A stretch of 64,000 nt of DNA, taken from Parietaria judaica (lineage: Eukaryota; Streptophyta; Magnoliopsida; Rosales; Urticaceae). The stretch is from the NCBI GenBank assembly GCA_954871525.1, contig OX940860.1:56656724-56720723 (forward strand). The letters run 5' to 3'. Position 1 is the first letter of the stretch. Every line of letters starts with the position of its first letter. A model generated the notes under the pieces. The model was not told where the DNA came from. It saw only the letters and a list, made by a program, of their open reading frames with translations, and searched no databases. A program made the translations under genes and the position numbers. Shown one piece after another: positions 50,820 to 60,882 of the stretch.

Positions 50820-51433
50820 CCCTGGCAGCTGAAGGAAAAAAGAAGACGATGGATGCACCACCGAGCAGAAGAACCACGCCCAACGGGCCGGTATGGAGTA
50901 TGCACATCAGTGGAGTCAACGGCGACACAAACGCAGGAGCAGGAATCGTCTTCACCAGCCCTCAAGGATAAAAGTAGAAATACGCCATCAAGTTCGAGTT
51001 CACGGCCTCCAGCGACGAACCCAAATGCGGAGCGCTAAACCTCGCCGAAAGGCTCAACATGAAGAATTTACAGGTACACTGCAGCTCACAGAAGATCGCG
51101 AGCCAGATGAACGGCAGACTACCGACACGGGTGGACAATACGCTGACACAGCTGCAAGAAGCCATGGACCGGCTCCAGCCATTGACGTGGTGCGAGATCG
51201 CTTGGATCCCAGCAACCGCTAACGACGAAGCAACCACACTACCTCCAGCAATGAGCGGAAAGGGAGAAGAAAAACAACGCAAGACCCCCGACGAAGAAAC
51301 GGAGGAAGAGTCAACCGCCTACGAAGAAATTCTCACCATCCACACCGAAGACGAGCCCAAGTGGATGACTGCGATAGTTGACTGGCTACGCCAAGGCGAG
51401 CTACCAGTCCTGCCAGTCAACCCACACTACTGA
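50820..51433 (+). pseudogene. pol: G4 archaeal-type RNase H, all catalytic residues lost
   Basis: Alignable over its length with the second RNase H of G1 (7440-7830). It reads GPVWSMHISGVNGDTNAGAG, two stops near 50970, then IKFEFTASSDEPKCGALNLA, VHCSSQKIASQMNGR, WCEIAWIPATANDEATTL and an acidic linker ending in DWLRQGELPVLPVNPHY. At the four active-site positions, where G1 has Asp, Glu, Asp and Asp, this copy has Ser, Lys, Ser and Thr. The integrase that should follow is absent. Confidence 0.75.
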
Positions 51434-51654
51434 AGACACGGCGAAAGCCCCATATCCTTTTGAAAGCGCAATGCGCAAGGCCAAGTCTACTACGTAGGCC
51501 AACCTTATATATGAATAAATTCGTTTGTATGAAATACTCTGAAAGTTTTCCCTAAACTGCATGGCAGATTACGCCAAAACTCGGGGGGGTACTACGGTAT
51601 ATACCGGCCCTAAAAAAATAAAAAAATAAAAACGGCTACGCACCAAAGACCTTC

Positions 51655-51945
51655 GCCAGGTAACAATAGGAACCGGCAAATATGATCCGGAACTCCTTCG
51701 CCAGAGGATAAACAGACACCGGCAATTACGATCCGGAACTCCTTTCGCCAGGATAAACAGGCACAGACAATTACGATCCGGAACTCCTTTCGCCAGGATA
51801 AACAGGCACCGACAATTACGATCCGGAACTCCTTTCGCCAGGATAAACAGGCACCGACAATTACGATCCGGAACTCGTTTGCAAGGATAAACAGGCATCG
51901 GCAAATATGATCTGGAACTCCTTCGCCAGGACATAATAGGCAGCC
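51655..51945 (+). repeat. G4 45-bp tandem array
   Basis: About six copies of a 45-bp unit containing GATCCGGAACTCCTTTCGCC, AGGATAAACAGGCACCGACA and ATTAC. In one frame it gives a 15-residue repeat (VPDRNCRCLFILAKG), a by-product. Its position between pol and the accessory ORF matches the arrays of G1-G3. Confidence 0.92.
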
Positions 51946-52274
51946 TAAACTCGTCGGATTAGCTACCCGACAAGCAAAGGCACACAATCGTCTACGGACA
52001 ACCTATACTACATGCAGGTTAAAAAAAGGGTGACGACCCTACAATCGCAGCATAGTGCACTCACATAAATGCCACAACGCGCCATGACGCGCACACTCGA
52101 CAAGCAAAGGTATGAACAAAACTCAAAGTTCAAATTATACTAAATGCATGAATGTCATTAAACAGGTACGAAACAAGAAGGCGAAACACGCCGAACAAAC
52201 ATGCCAGGGCAACGAGTACAGCTAAAACAAAGCCCGAAAATGTCGAAAAATCATATAGGCAAAGGAAAGAGAAA
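51946..52274 (+). other. G4 spacer
   Basis: Non-coding region between the 45-bp array and the end of the accessory ORF. No feature seen. Confidence 0.5.
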
Positions 52275-55200
52275 CTAATCTCTGGGAAGCACCAAGCTGA
52301 GAGGCACCGTATCACGAACGGATTCCGCCGCACCAAGGACGTCAAGGAACTTGAAGGAAAGAGCAAGATGATCGTTCTCCTGAAGATGAGCCTCTTGGCA
52401 ATCCACAAAACCCGACCAGTACACCTCGTCAGAAGCTGCGTGCCACGTCGCTTTTGTCTCAGCCAGACTCGCGTCAGCATCCGCCTTCAACTTAGCATGT
52501 GAGGAAGTAGACTCGGAGACATCACGCTGAAGACGCTCAATCCAGGAGTCACGCCTCGCCAAAGAAGACTTCAAAGCCGCGATCTGGTCCTTCGCCATAC
52601 GAAGCTCATCTTCAATGGCTCGACGACCCTCGCGCACGCCATTAGCCCGGGAGATCTTGACCTCGAGCCTCGCCTTGGTCACCTCGCCCTGCAGCGCATC
52701 AAGCTCGGTGACGACTTTGTTCAAGTCACCCTTCAAAGGTGTACACAGGGCGTTGGAAGCTTCAAGACGACCAGTCACCTCTGCCGACAGCAACAAGGCC
52801 TGGAAGACGAATGACGAGCATGAAGAAAGGCAATACGACGAAGTATGCAAGAATGCCAAAAAGTGCGTACCTTTGCCTAACAGAAGGAGTCATCAACAAC
52901 CAAAGCCGAGTTCGGAGCATCCACCACTGACGCAATCACCCGAGGACGAAGATTGGAGACGCTCCTGAAGCAAAGGCGCTTGAGACTCACCGCACGCTCA
53001 CTGCCCGATGAACCGCCAGAATCAGGAATCTCGCCTTATAAAGGAACGGCAACAGGAGCAGGCACGTCACCACGAGAGTCTCCCCCTGAAGCCACAATTG
53101 GAGATGACATCCCACCAAGACTCGCGCTGCACTGATGAACCCGATGAGAAGAATCCACAACCTTGCCAGGAGACGGCGAGTGCGAACGACGAGACGAAGA
53201 CGCCTTCTCCGATGATAATCGTCATTTCAAAATACGGAAGGTACGATCATCAAGAACTTCACCAGACGACTTTGTGGCCGGAGCAGCATGAACACCGGGA
53301 GCAACACGAGCACCGGAAACAACGACAAAAGCCCGAGGACGCATCTGAGGAACAAACTTCTTGAAGCCAGACGAACCTGCGCAACAGCGAACAAGACAAT
53401 GGAGAACAACACATCTACTGACGACCAAGCAAAGAGAATTATACCTGCAGGAGTCAACGAAGCTGGAGCAGCTGAAGGACGGACGGCCACCGGAGGGGTA
53501 CACCGCCCAAAAGCAGGAGCCTTCGCCTTCGACGAAGCCTTCGCCGGAGAAGAACGACGAACACCTTCCTTTGACGAACAAAGGACATCCATCCTCGAAG
53601 AACGATGAACGCTTTCCCGCGAAGAAGCCCGAGGTGCATCATCCTCAGTCGGAGGAAGCACTTGAAGAGGAAACGGAGCATGCACCTCTACCTCATCAAC
53701 ATCAACAAAGCCTCCATGTGAATCAGCAACGAAGCCTGCCGAGATCCACCGCGGAGACTCCATAAAGGGAAGCAGACGGCCCTTCTTCACTAACCCCGAG
53801 ATCAGGCTGCCAAAAGCCCCTGAGCCAGATGTATGCTCATGCGGCGGACGCAACACCTGAGAGCTGAACTCAGGTAGAGACGAGCCAAGCAAGGACGTCG
53901 GACACCAAACCCATTGACGACGCCAGTGAAGATCCAACCTGCATCGAGGCAACTCTCGACGAACATACGACGAAGACACCACGTATTCTCCAGCCTCCAA
54001 AAAGCGGCAGTAGAAGCGAAAAGAAATGCGAAACTCTTCGACCGTCAGAGATCAACGAGAGAGAACCCGCCAAGCTGAGAAGCACGTCGTCAAGGCACGA
54101 AAAGACCTCGGCACAACCTGGAAGGCCGGCACACCCAGGGACACCAGAAGATCACGGACGAACGACCGAAGAGGAAGTCCCTTTCCATGACGAAGACTCT
54201 CCAAGTGCACCGGCAGAAAACTAGGGACACGATCACAAGGGAGCTCACCAGCAGCAGGAACTCGAATACCGACTATATACGACAATCCATGAAGAGTAAG
54301 AAACAACGTCAACGAAGACTCAGTGACGTGGCTACGCACAATCAGCTTAGAACAAATGGCCGAAACGCGGTAATGACGCTGTCTGGGCATCCCGTCAGCA
54401 GGAGGACCCTCACCAGCGGAAAGCCCACAATGGTAAGACCCTCGCCTGCAGGTCCCTCCTCAGCAATGGGCGCCTCATCGACAAAGTCCCCGCCAGCGCC
54501 CTGCTCTTCGACGACATCAGACGTATGGACATCAGCAAACTCTACGTCAGAGGCACCATCAAGGACAAAAGGCTCGGAGCCATGCTCGCCAAGAGATCCG
54601 CCTCCATCCGCCAAGCCACCTGCAAAGTCCACAGCACGTCCAGGAGATTCAGAAGACTAAACGCTCTCCGCCGGAGCCGACAAGAAAAGACGAATCAACA
54701 ACAAGAGGTCCTTACCGAGCCCGGAGACTGGAATTCTTGGCTTATGAATAATAATTTCCTTTGCAGGAGATAGCCCCAGTCCCAACGAGTCCATCGCAAA
54801 AATCGGATCGTCAATCGGAGTCTCGAAGCCCTCGAAATCGAAGTTTCCGTCGAAATCTGACTCCGCCACCACATTTGGCGGCCCTTTTGCCGGAGCAAGT
54901 TTGCCGGAGTTGAAGATGACTTCACCACTTCCAACAGACATCACCATCGCAGCCGCACCACTCGCCGGAGCTCCACCATCGCCGCTGCCCACCTCAAGAA
55001 CCACGCCAATAACGCCGGAGAAGCCCGCACGAACTTCACGCCCGCCGACGACCTCCACCGCACCGGAGATCCCGTCACCGCCGGCGACCGCCACAGACAG
55101 CACCGATGGGCCATTTCTGGCTGAACCCGCCACGCCACGTGCTTCATGGCCCACGCCGTTGAAGCCCGAGCCGAAGATCTCGCGCGCGCAAAATCCGAGC

Positions 55201-55798
55201 TCGATGCCGGAAACCTCCCGCGCAACGACGACCTCCACCGCGCCGGAGAACGCGCCGCCATGCTCCCCCGCCAAAGACGCCGCCGACAGGAGGGTCCCCG
55301 CCACCTCCGCAGCGCCACGTGGCGCCATGCTGCCCACGTCACCCTCGCCGAGCTCCTCGCACGCGCCGACGCCAAACACTGAGCCGACTTATCCCGCCGC
55401 TGTACCACGCGATGCGCCGGCCACCGCCAACCGCCCAGACGCCGCCGACTGGAGGAGCCCCGCCATCGCCGACGTGCCAAGTGCCTCCATGCAGCCCCCG
55501 TGCTCGTCAAGACCGAGTCAACACCAAGCTCTCCTAGACCAAATTAGGTCTCCTCCACGAGCCACACCGTAATTTCGATTCCCACGCCATCACCTACACG
55601 GAAGATATTCTTAAGACACAACGTCCAATCATCCAAGTTTGCCGGAGCACCATCAACGGTGACCGGAGTTTCATCGTCAACAAAAAGATTCGACAAAGAG
55701 AACGTACCGGATAAAAGGACGTCGTCAACGGAGAATTCCCTACCAAGATCACCGGAAAAAGTCATCACCTCCACGAGCAAAGGAAATGCAGCCGTCAA
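52275..55798 (-). pseudogene. G4 antisense accessory ORF
   Basis: On the minus strand a chain of ORFs in shifting frames. 55798-55544 begins MTAAFPLLVEVMTFSGDLGR. 55379-54657 is rich in Gly, Ala, Val and Ser and ends FLSAPAESV. 54390-54052 holds a globular part (LSYIVGIRVPAAGELPCDRV, HGKGLPLRSFVRDLLVSLGV, PAFQVVPRSFRALTTCF) that recalls PF04195-type domains. 54000-53227 is a Ser/Pro-rich linker. 52859-52275 is a coiled coil (LEASNALCTPLKGDLNKVVT, KARLEVKISRANGVREGRRA). The order of globular domain, linker and coiled coil is the same as in G2 and G3, but the sequences are much more distant. Possible GT-AG joins between pieces were not resolved, so part of the fragmentation could be introns rather than decay. 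Confidence 0.55.
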
Positions 55799-56663
55799 GC
55801 TCCCTGGAGAAGGCCAATTCGTGATTTTAGAGAAGGAGGAGGAGAGAGGAAATGCCTTAAACCATAAAGGTATTATTGAGGTAATATTTTACCCTAATCT
55901 TATTTCCTCTTTTAATTAAATTCGAATTCTATAGCTCAATGCAAGCCCAAAATCGCATAAACTAGGCCCATAAAGCTGATGTTTAATTTTCAAATTGTCA
56001 AAAACGATCAAAAATGGGCTTTTATACGTTTTTAAGTGAAAAAGGTTATTTTCAAAGGTTATTCAAAAAGCCTTGGAAATTAAACTTTGGAACTTTATAA
56101 AGTTTCATTTTAAATTTTCAAACATGAAAACCAAATTAAAATTATTTTCTCGGGTTTTCATGAATTATTTAATTATTTACGGTATTTATTACAAGTAAAA
56201 AATTGCGCAATAATTAAGGAACTTTTTAAAGTTTCAAGCTTAATGCGCAATTATTCTTATCAAATTATTTATTTACTTTCACATTTATTATGTCACTTGA
56301 TTTTATTTATTTATTTTTGGATTTATTTTTCGGAGTTCAAAATTAATTTAAAAGGCATTTATTTTACAAATTACGCCTATGAACCTCCAAAAATTGAAAA
56401 ATCGAATAAAATCATAAAAAAGTGGTTTGTGACTTATTTAATCAATTCGTTTATGTCTTTGACTATGCTCGAATTATTTTCCGCTTATTTATGCAAATAT
56501 TTTCGAAAATATTTTACGAACACCTAGTTAAAGGAAATTTGCAGTTCCTTGGGAGGACGGAGAGGAGACTAAAATCTGTGAAAAATCGGATGCTCGCCAA
56601 ATAACACAAGTTGCCTTAAGTTTTAAAAGAAAAAGTTTCTTGCGCAATACAGTTACCCAAGAA
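55799..56663 (+). other. G4 AT-rich spacer before the polypurine tract
   Basis: Strongly AT-rich. The small ORFs here (for example 56243-56527) have low-complexity, membrane-like translations and no supporting context. Confidence 0.55.
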
Positions 56664-56676
56664 ATTGGGGGTTTAA
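56664..56676 (+). other. G4 polypurine tract
   Basis: ATTGGGGGTTTAA directly before TGTTATGTGC. It closely resembles the G1 tract (GGGGGGTTAA before TGTTATGGG). Confidence 0.75.
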
Positions 56677-56769
56677 TGTTATGTGCATTTTTCGTAACAT
56701 ATAAAAATTGGGCCCATTTTGGCAAAAGTCAAAGCCCATCAACAAAAGTCAAAGCCCACTAAGGAAAGT

Positions 56770-57012
56770 CAAAGACCCGAGGTCGACGAACAAGGAAATT
56801 GGCGAGGCCCGGGGTCAAAGAGGCGACAAGGTGACTAGCCGACAGCCGACGAGCCGACGAGGCGACGAGGCGGCAGGCCGACGAGGCGACCAGCCGACGA
56901 GGCGGCAGGCCGACGAGGCGACCAGCCGACGAGGCGGCAGGCCGACGAGGTGACTAGCCGACGAGGCGACTAGCCGACGAGGCGACCAGGCGACGAGGCG
57001 ACAAGCCTGACA
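56770..57012 (+). repeat. GACGAGGCGAC minisatellite
   Basis: Dense array of CCGACGAGGCGACCAGCCGA variants, 9-18-bp period, in the G4 LTR. Confidence 0.92.
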
Positions 57013-57869
57013 AGGACCCTCATCACAACTTGACGAGGGCAGAACTTGTAATTATTCCACACGTCGAGGAGATCTGAAACCACAAAGATTTCCGGGAAAT
57101 CCTCCGGATTCCCCCGAACTCAACACACGGAGTCGCGGACAACCGGAAGACATCAACGATGAATCGAGAAGCATCGACGGACCTTTTTGCAGAGCTAGGG
57201 GCCTCGACAACCCCCTATAGCAGGGGAGAAATCCCCCCCCCCCCCCCCCCTCATTTCCACACTCACTCACAGCTTTCTCTCTCTAGAAAGTCGCCCCTCT
57301 CTTCCCCCAGCAAGAATTGCGAGCTTGCTGGCTTAGGCCCGACTAAGAGTAGATCTAGAATAGAGTCTCAGTCTCGACGAGGGAAGTTGTTCGACGAGTC
57401 AACGAAGGCATCCCTCGCCGGGTGATCAAGCCCCTCGCCGGGATACGAACTTTGCCACCACGAGGGAAGTTCGACGGGGAGCTTGCCAACACCCACAAGG
57501 TCGACAAGGAGCATTCCTTAACAGGTTAGGCGCCCTCGCCAACCTCGACAAGGTCGACAAGGAACACCCCTCGTCAGGTCAAGGCTCTCGCTGTGAGACG
57601 AACTTCGCCACTACGAGGGAAGTTCGACAGTGAGCCCGCCAACACCAACGATGTCTACGAAGAAAACTTCACGCTGGTAATACCCAGCCAATTGGCCAAG
57701 GGTCACCCCCGCGCCGCCAACATCGGCACTTCCGATGAGTCAAACAACATTGTCATTCACCCGCCGTTTATCACTAACCCCGAACTACGTGGGACCTGAT
57801 TCTTTTAAACTGAGATACGTAGGCAGCCTCGCCCAACCATAAGCGACGGGGCACGGGAGTTCGCCAAGG

Positions 57870-58130
57870 AAGGAGAATCACGAAGAATCATCAAGACCAG
57901 CTCGGAGCTTCATCAAGACCGGAGTTCGCCTAGACGAGGATACCGCCAAGACAAGGACTCTGCTCAGACGAGGAGCTTCGCCAAGACAAGGACAAGCTTG
58001 GAGCTTCATCAAGACCGGAGTTCGCCTAGACGAGGATACCGCCAAGACAAGGGCTCTGCTCAGACGAGGAGCTTCGCCAAGACAAGGATCTCGCCCGGAC
58101 TTCGCCACCACGAGGGAAGTCCGACGAGGA
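57870..58130 (+). repeat. 96-bp tandem repeat in the G4 LTR
   Basis: CATCAAGACCGGAGTTCGCC recurs at 57911 and 58007 with the following 90 bp nearly identical (GACGAGGATACCGCCAAGAC). Nearby 57410-57640 has a looser repeat around GAGGGAAGTTCGAC. Confidence 0.9.
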
Positions 58131-58426
58131 ACTTCTCCTCATCTAAGACGATGGATTTGCCTCCAGCTTTGACGATCATTAGTCAACCCGCGTTGACTTG
58201 GCATTCAGCTATCCTTGTGTTCAGCGGGTCACTCTCGGGACCCGAACCTTGGATCCGATTCTAAGTTAAAACCATTTTTATGCATTAACAATATCTTTAT
58301 AACTTACTTCTGAAAATATAAACAATTTTTTTTATGTAGAGAATTCTAATGTATTTATAAGAACATTGTTTAGTTTTATGTTTAATTTATAGGTTGTTTG
58401 AAGACTTTTTTTTTTTTTTATACTAG

Positions 58427-58507
58427 CACTACGATCCACTAGTGGATGTCAAGATTTCCTAAATACAAAAAATAGAGATTTCTACATTGCTGGGGAGAGT
58501 TATGCAG
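58427..58507 (+). pseudogene. SCPL gene exon with the catalytic Ser motif
   Basis: Follows a polypyrimidine tract and acceptor TATACTAG (58419-58426). It encodes WMSRFPKYK and then, one base out of frame, RDFYIAGESYAG, ending at 58507 before GTATTT. GESYAG is the nucleophile motif of plant serine carboxypeptidases (S10 family; vacuolar or secreted peptidases and acyltransferases). A TAG stands just before the TGG of WMSRF, and an extra A in the A-run at 58467-58472 shifts the frame, so the exon is broken twice. Its splice phase fits the next exon at 58820. Confidence 0.85.
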
Positions 58508-58550
58508 GTATTTATTAAGCATATTATTTGAGATATTTGTGGCATAAATA

Positions 58551-58709
58551 CCCAATCTTACACTCGGTGTACATGCTTATTTCCAATCTTACAACGAGGC
58601 CACAAAACATGTGTACGATAGAGACACTGACGGAATTCGATATCAATATTGTTTTGTGGCCTAGGTAATATGGCCTTTGGGTGAACTTAGTACAAGATTA
58701 AGTACTAAT
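58551..58709. mobile_element. Small MITE-like inverted repeat
   Basis: The ends GGCATAAATACCCAATCTTA and (inverted) GGCATTAGTACTTAATCTTG form about 20-bp imperfect inverted repeats in the SCPL intron. The interior is 120 bp. No clear target duplication. The left arm resembles the arm of the foldback at 41229. Confidence 0.5.
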
Positions 58710-58819
58710 GCCGTATTATTTTTAAAAATGTTTATCTCCTTCTATTTGGATAGTATTAATTATAATCTAAAATAACTAGCCAGAAATTAAATAATATACA
58801 AATTTTTGTTCTTCATCAG

Positions 58820-58904
58820 GTCATTATGTCCCACAATTGGCAAACGCTATCGTTGACTACAACCAAGCACATTCAAATCCAATATCAATCACAAGGGCTT
58901 CACT
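58820..58904 (+). pseudogene. SCPL gene second preserved exon
   Basis: Acceptor CTTCATCAG (58811-58819), then codons for HYVPQLANAIVDYNQAHSNP directly after the Gly of GESYAG, as in intact SCPL proteins. Near the end a one-base-type frameshift lies between the NPI codons and AAGGGCTTCACT (KGFT). The donor is ACT|GTAAG, and the hAT element at 58910 starts right after that GTAAG. Confidence 0.87.
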
Positions 58905-58909
58905 GTAAG

Positions 58910-59404
58910 CAAGGTTCAACTTACCCAACTTGCCGATAAATCGCTTGTCGTTATCGACGGATTAATCGATAACTTACCGGATTATCGACGGAAAACTAAT
59001 AATATTGTAGCTTACCGATTACCGATACTTTTCGATGATTATCGACGGATTATCGACACTTATCGAGGATTATCGATGAAAAATCACTAAAATATTTTTA
59101 AGAATATATTTACTAAGTTTATAATGTTGATAAAACATTAAAAATGCCAAAAATAAAATCATTTCATTATCAAACATAGGTAAATAAAATATAGTCTCAC
59201 TCTCACATATGTAAATACTTGAATAAAATCATCGAAAAGTGCAAAATTTCTGGAAAAGTACCATATTTTTGTTATTTTTCAAGATGTTTGTCGATTTTCG
59301 GCAAAAATCATGGAAAAGTACTGGCATGGCCGTCTTACCGATAACTACCGGCAAGACGGATAATCGAAGATTATCGAAGATAATCGTGGAAAAGTCGAAC
59401 CTTG
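58910..59404. mobile_element. Non-autonomous hAT element at a splice donor
   Basis: 495 bp with terminal inverted repeats CAAGGTTCAACTT / AAGTCGAACCTTG and a perfect 8-bp target duplication ACTGTAAG (58902-58909 and 59405-59412), which is diagnostic of the hAT superfamily. The inside is rich in TTATCGACGGATTATCGA-like subterminal repeats on both sides, as expected for transposase-binding sites. There is no transposase ORF. The duplicated target is the exon-intron junction of the SCPL gene, so the donor GTAAG now exists twice. Confidence 0.93.
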
Positions 59405-59641
59405 ACTGTAAGTATTAATCGAAAAATATTATATTCATACATTATATATAGTTTAAGCAATAGCTATTTGTTCATCTTCCAAAATATAATTGGATCAAAT
59501 CCGCAATATTATTCTTCATTACGATTTACGACGGCTCGAACCTTGTATTTCAAAATAAAAGTTCAAATGTACACAATCTTAAACGTAAGAAACGTTACGA
59601 AGTGTATTTTAGTCACGAATTTACGTAAAATCCAATCTCAG

Positions 59642-59851
59642 GTTGGTAACGCCATGACCGATAATTATTACGACAGCATCGGAATGGTGACATATTGGTG
59701 GTCTCATGCGATGATCTCCGACCAAACCTACCACCGCATTCTCAAACACCGTAAGTTCTCGGCCGAAATGGTGTCCAACGACTGCAACGACGCCATATCG
59801 TACGCAGCAAGCTACGAGTTCGGAAAAATCGATCTACACGCCGACTTTTGA
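59642..59851 (+). pseudogene. SCPL gene third preserved exon
   Basis: Acceptor AATCTCAG (to 59641), then VGNAMTDNYYDSIGMVTYWW, SHAMISDQTYHRILKH, CNDAISYAASYEFGKID and a TGA at 59849-59851. In SCPL proteins this segment follows the GESYAG exon and is followed by catalytic Asp and His further on; those exons are missing. An Arg stands where a disulphide Cys is expected (LKHRKF). The gene is a fragment, alive as recognisable sequence only. Confidence 0.87.
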
Positions 59852-60170
59852 AGAAAGAGAAGGAAAAGAGAGAGAAAAAAAAATTAAGTAGTAAACGTAC
59901 TAACTTTTGTTAAAAAAAATAATAAATTTTTAAAATATTCGCAATAAAATATAACTTGAACATATATATAATTCAAAAAAAAAATTAAATTATGTCTCAC
60001 TTATTTGACTACATATACCTCCGCGGTGTGAGCTATTTTATAGCCCTTAATTTATATATTTACAAAATATAAAATACGATTCAACCAACTATAGAACTGT
60101 TGAATCATGATTTGCGATTATTGAGTATTCATTATTTTATGATTCGATTTGTCTATTTATGGAAAGTATT
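59852..60170. other. AT-rich DNA between SCPL remnant and C3
   Basis: Purine-rich at first (GAAGAAAGAGAAGGAAAAGA), then AT-rich. No exon or repeat identified. Confidence 0.5.
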
Positions 60171-60802
60171 GACATCCTTGGTGTCATGACAGCTGCTGAG
60201 TTATTTCAGGAAGTTATAAGCCGTATTCTCAATCAAGGAGTGATTGAGTCGTTATCTCCCTGAAGTTGATGTTGAATATCACGCTGGAATGAATGAAGAG
60301 ATTTGTGTGTTTATTCTAATCAAGGGAGAGATTTCAGGAGCTGATTTATGGAAAGGAATTAGTGTGCAGCTCCTATATGTCTCGGCTAATGAGGTCCCAT
60401 TTCGTTAGCACTTACAGAGATAATCTCTAGAATCTTCGGGAGAAGTCAATAAGCTATTCACGAGTGAAGTGGAGAAGGACAGGACGTTCATAGCGTATTG
60501 TTACAAGGGGATCTTGCAAGTACATCAAGAGTTTACTTCGGATGTCAAAGCTGTTGTTGTGACAACAAGGGGGAGTTTCCTGTTTACGCTTTGTATCCTG
60601 TTTGTATTACTGATTGTAATCTTCATTTGTAATCTCTTGGTTGATTAATCTGGGTGAGTGCCCCACAAAAGTAGTGACAGGAATTCCGAACTGCGTTACC
60701 AAAAATTATTGGTGTTCCTTTACTTTTCCGCACTCTCTTTATTCCTATCGTTCACGATTATAACTTTATATTATATGTGCAACGCGAAAATACGTCTTCG
60801 TA
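60171..60802 (+). repeat. C3 5' LTR (left border approximate)
   Basis: The right border is set by the primer site at 60805. The left border is estimated from where the sequence stops looking like background AT-rich DNA; the 3' LTR needed for comparison is outside the window. Confidence 0.5.
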
Positions 60803-60804
60803 AT

Positions 60805-60818
60805 TGGTATCAGAGCAG
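60805..60818 (+). other. C3 primer-binding site (initiator Met tRNA)
   Basis: TGGTATCAGAGCAG, Copia-type primer site. Confidence 0.88.
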
Positions 60819-60882
60819 GTACGGTTAACGTTTGCTTTGGTTTCAGAGAAAGCGTGAAAAGATCTGCGTGACGATTTTCAAA

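Larger units (their letters stand above)
50451..58260 (+). mobile_element. G4: left-truncated, gutted Tat-lineage element
   Basis: Holds a short gag-like piece, a degenerate archaeal-type RNase H, a 45-bp repeat array, an antisense accessory ORF (52275-55798), a long AT-rich spacer, a polypurine tract and one LTR starting at 56677. There is no 5' LTR, protease, RT or integrase. The right boundary is uncertain (about 58190-58262) because the partner LTR is missing. Confidence 0.75.
56677..58260 (+). repeat. G4 LTR (3'), right end uncertain
   Basis: Starts TGTTATGTGCATTTTT. It contains a GACGAGGCGA array, a C-run at 57231-57250, and GAACTACGTGGGACCTGAT with TACGTAGGCAGCCT (57784-57832), which matches a conserved block in the G1 LTR (GAACTACGAGATGACCTGAT, TACGTAGGCAGCCT at 2995-3055). 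The end lies somewhere between about 58190 and 58262. Confidence 0.7.

Noticed and set aside
51569..51987. 45-bp direct repeats considered as a CRISPR-like array
   Set aside because: Units are contiguous with no unique spacers, and the context is a plant retrotransposon.
54187..55572. Long Pro/Ser/Thr-rich plus-strand ORFs in G4
   Set aside because: They are opposite to the antisense accessory ORF in GC-rich DNA; the minus-strand frame has the coiled coil and domain-like parts.
56243..56527. 94-codon ORF with membrane-like sequence
   Set aside because: AT-rich spacer between the accessory ORF and the polypurine tract; the hydrophobicity comes from T-rich codons.
58430..58450. CCACTAGTGG considered as a third Helitron end
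   Set aside because: No hairpin precedes it and it lies within an SCPL exon with good splice context.
15646..60818. Met-tRNA-like strings TGGTATCAGAGC at three sites
   Set aside because: They are primer-binding sites of Copia elements, complementary to the tRNA 3' end; no tRNA gene cloverleaf surrounds them.
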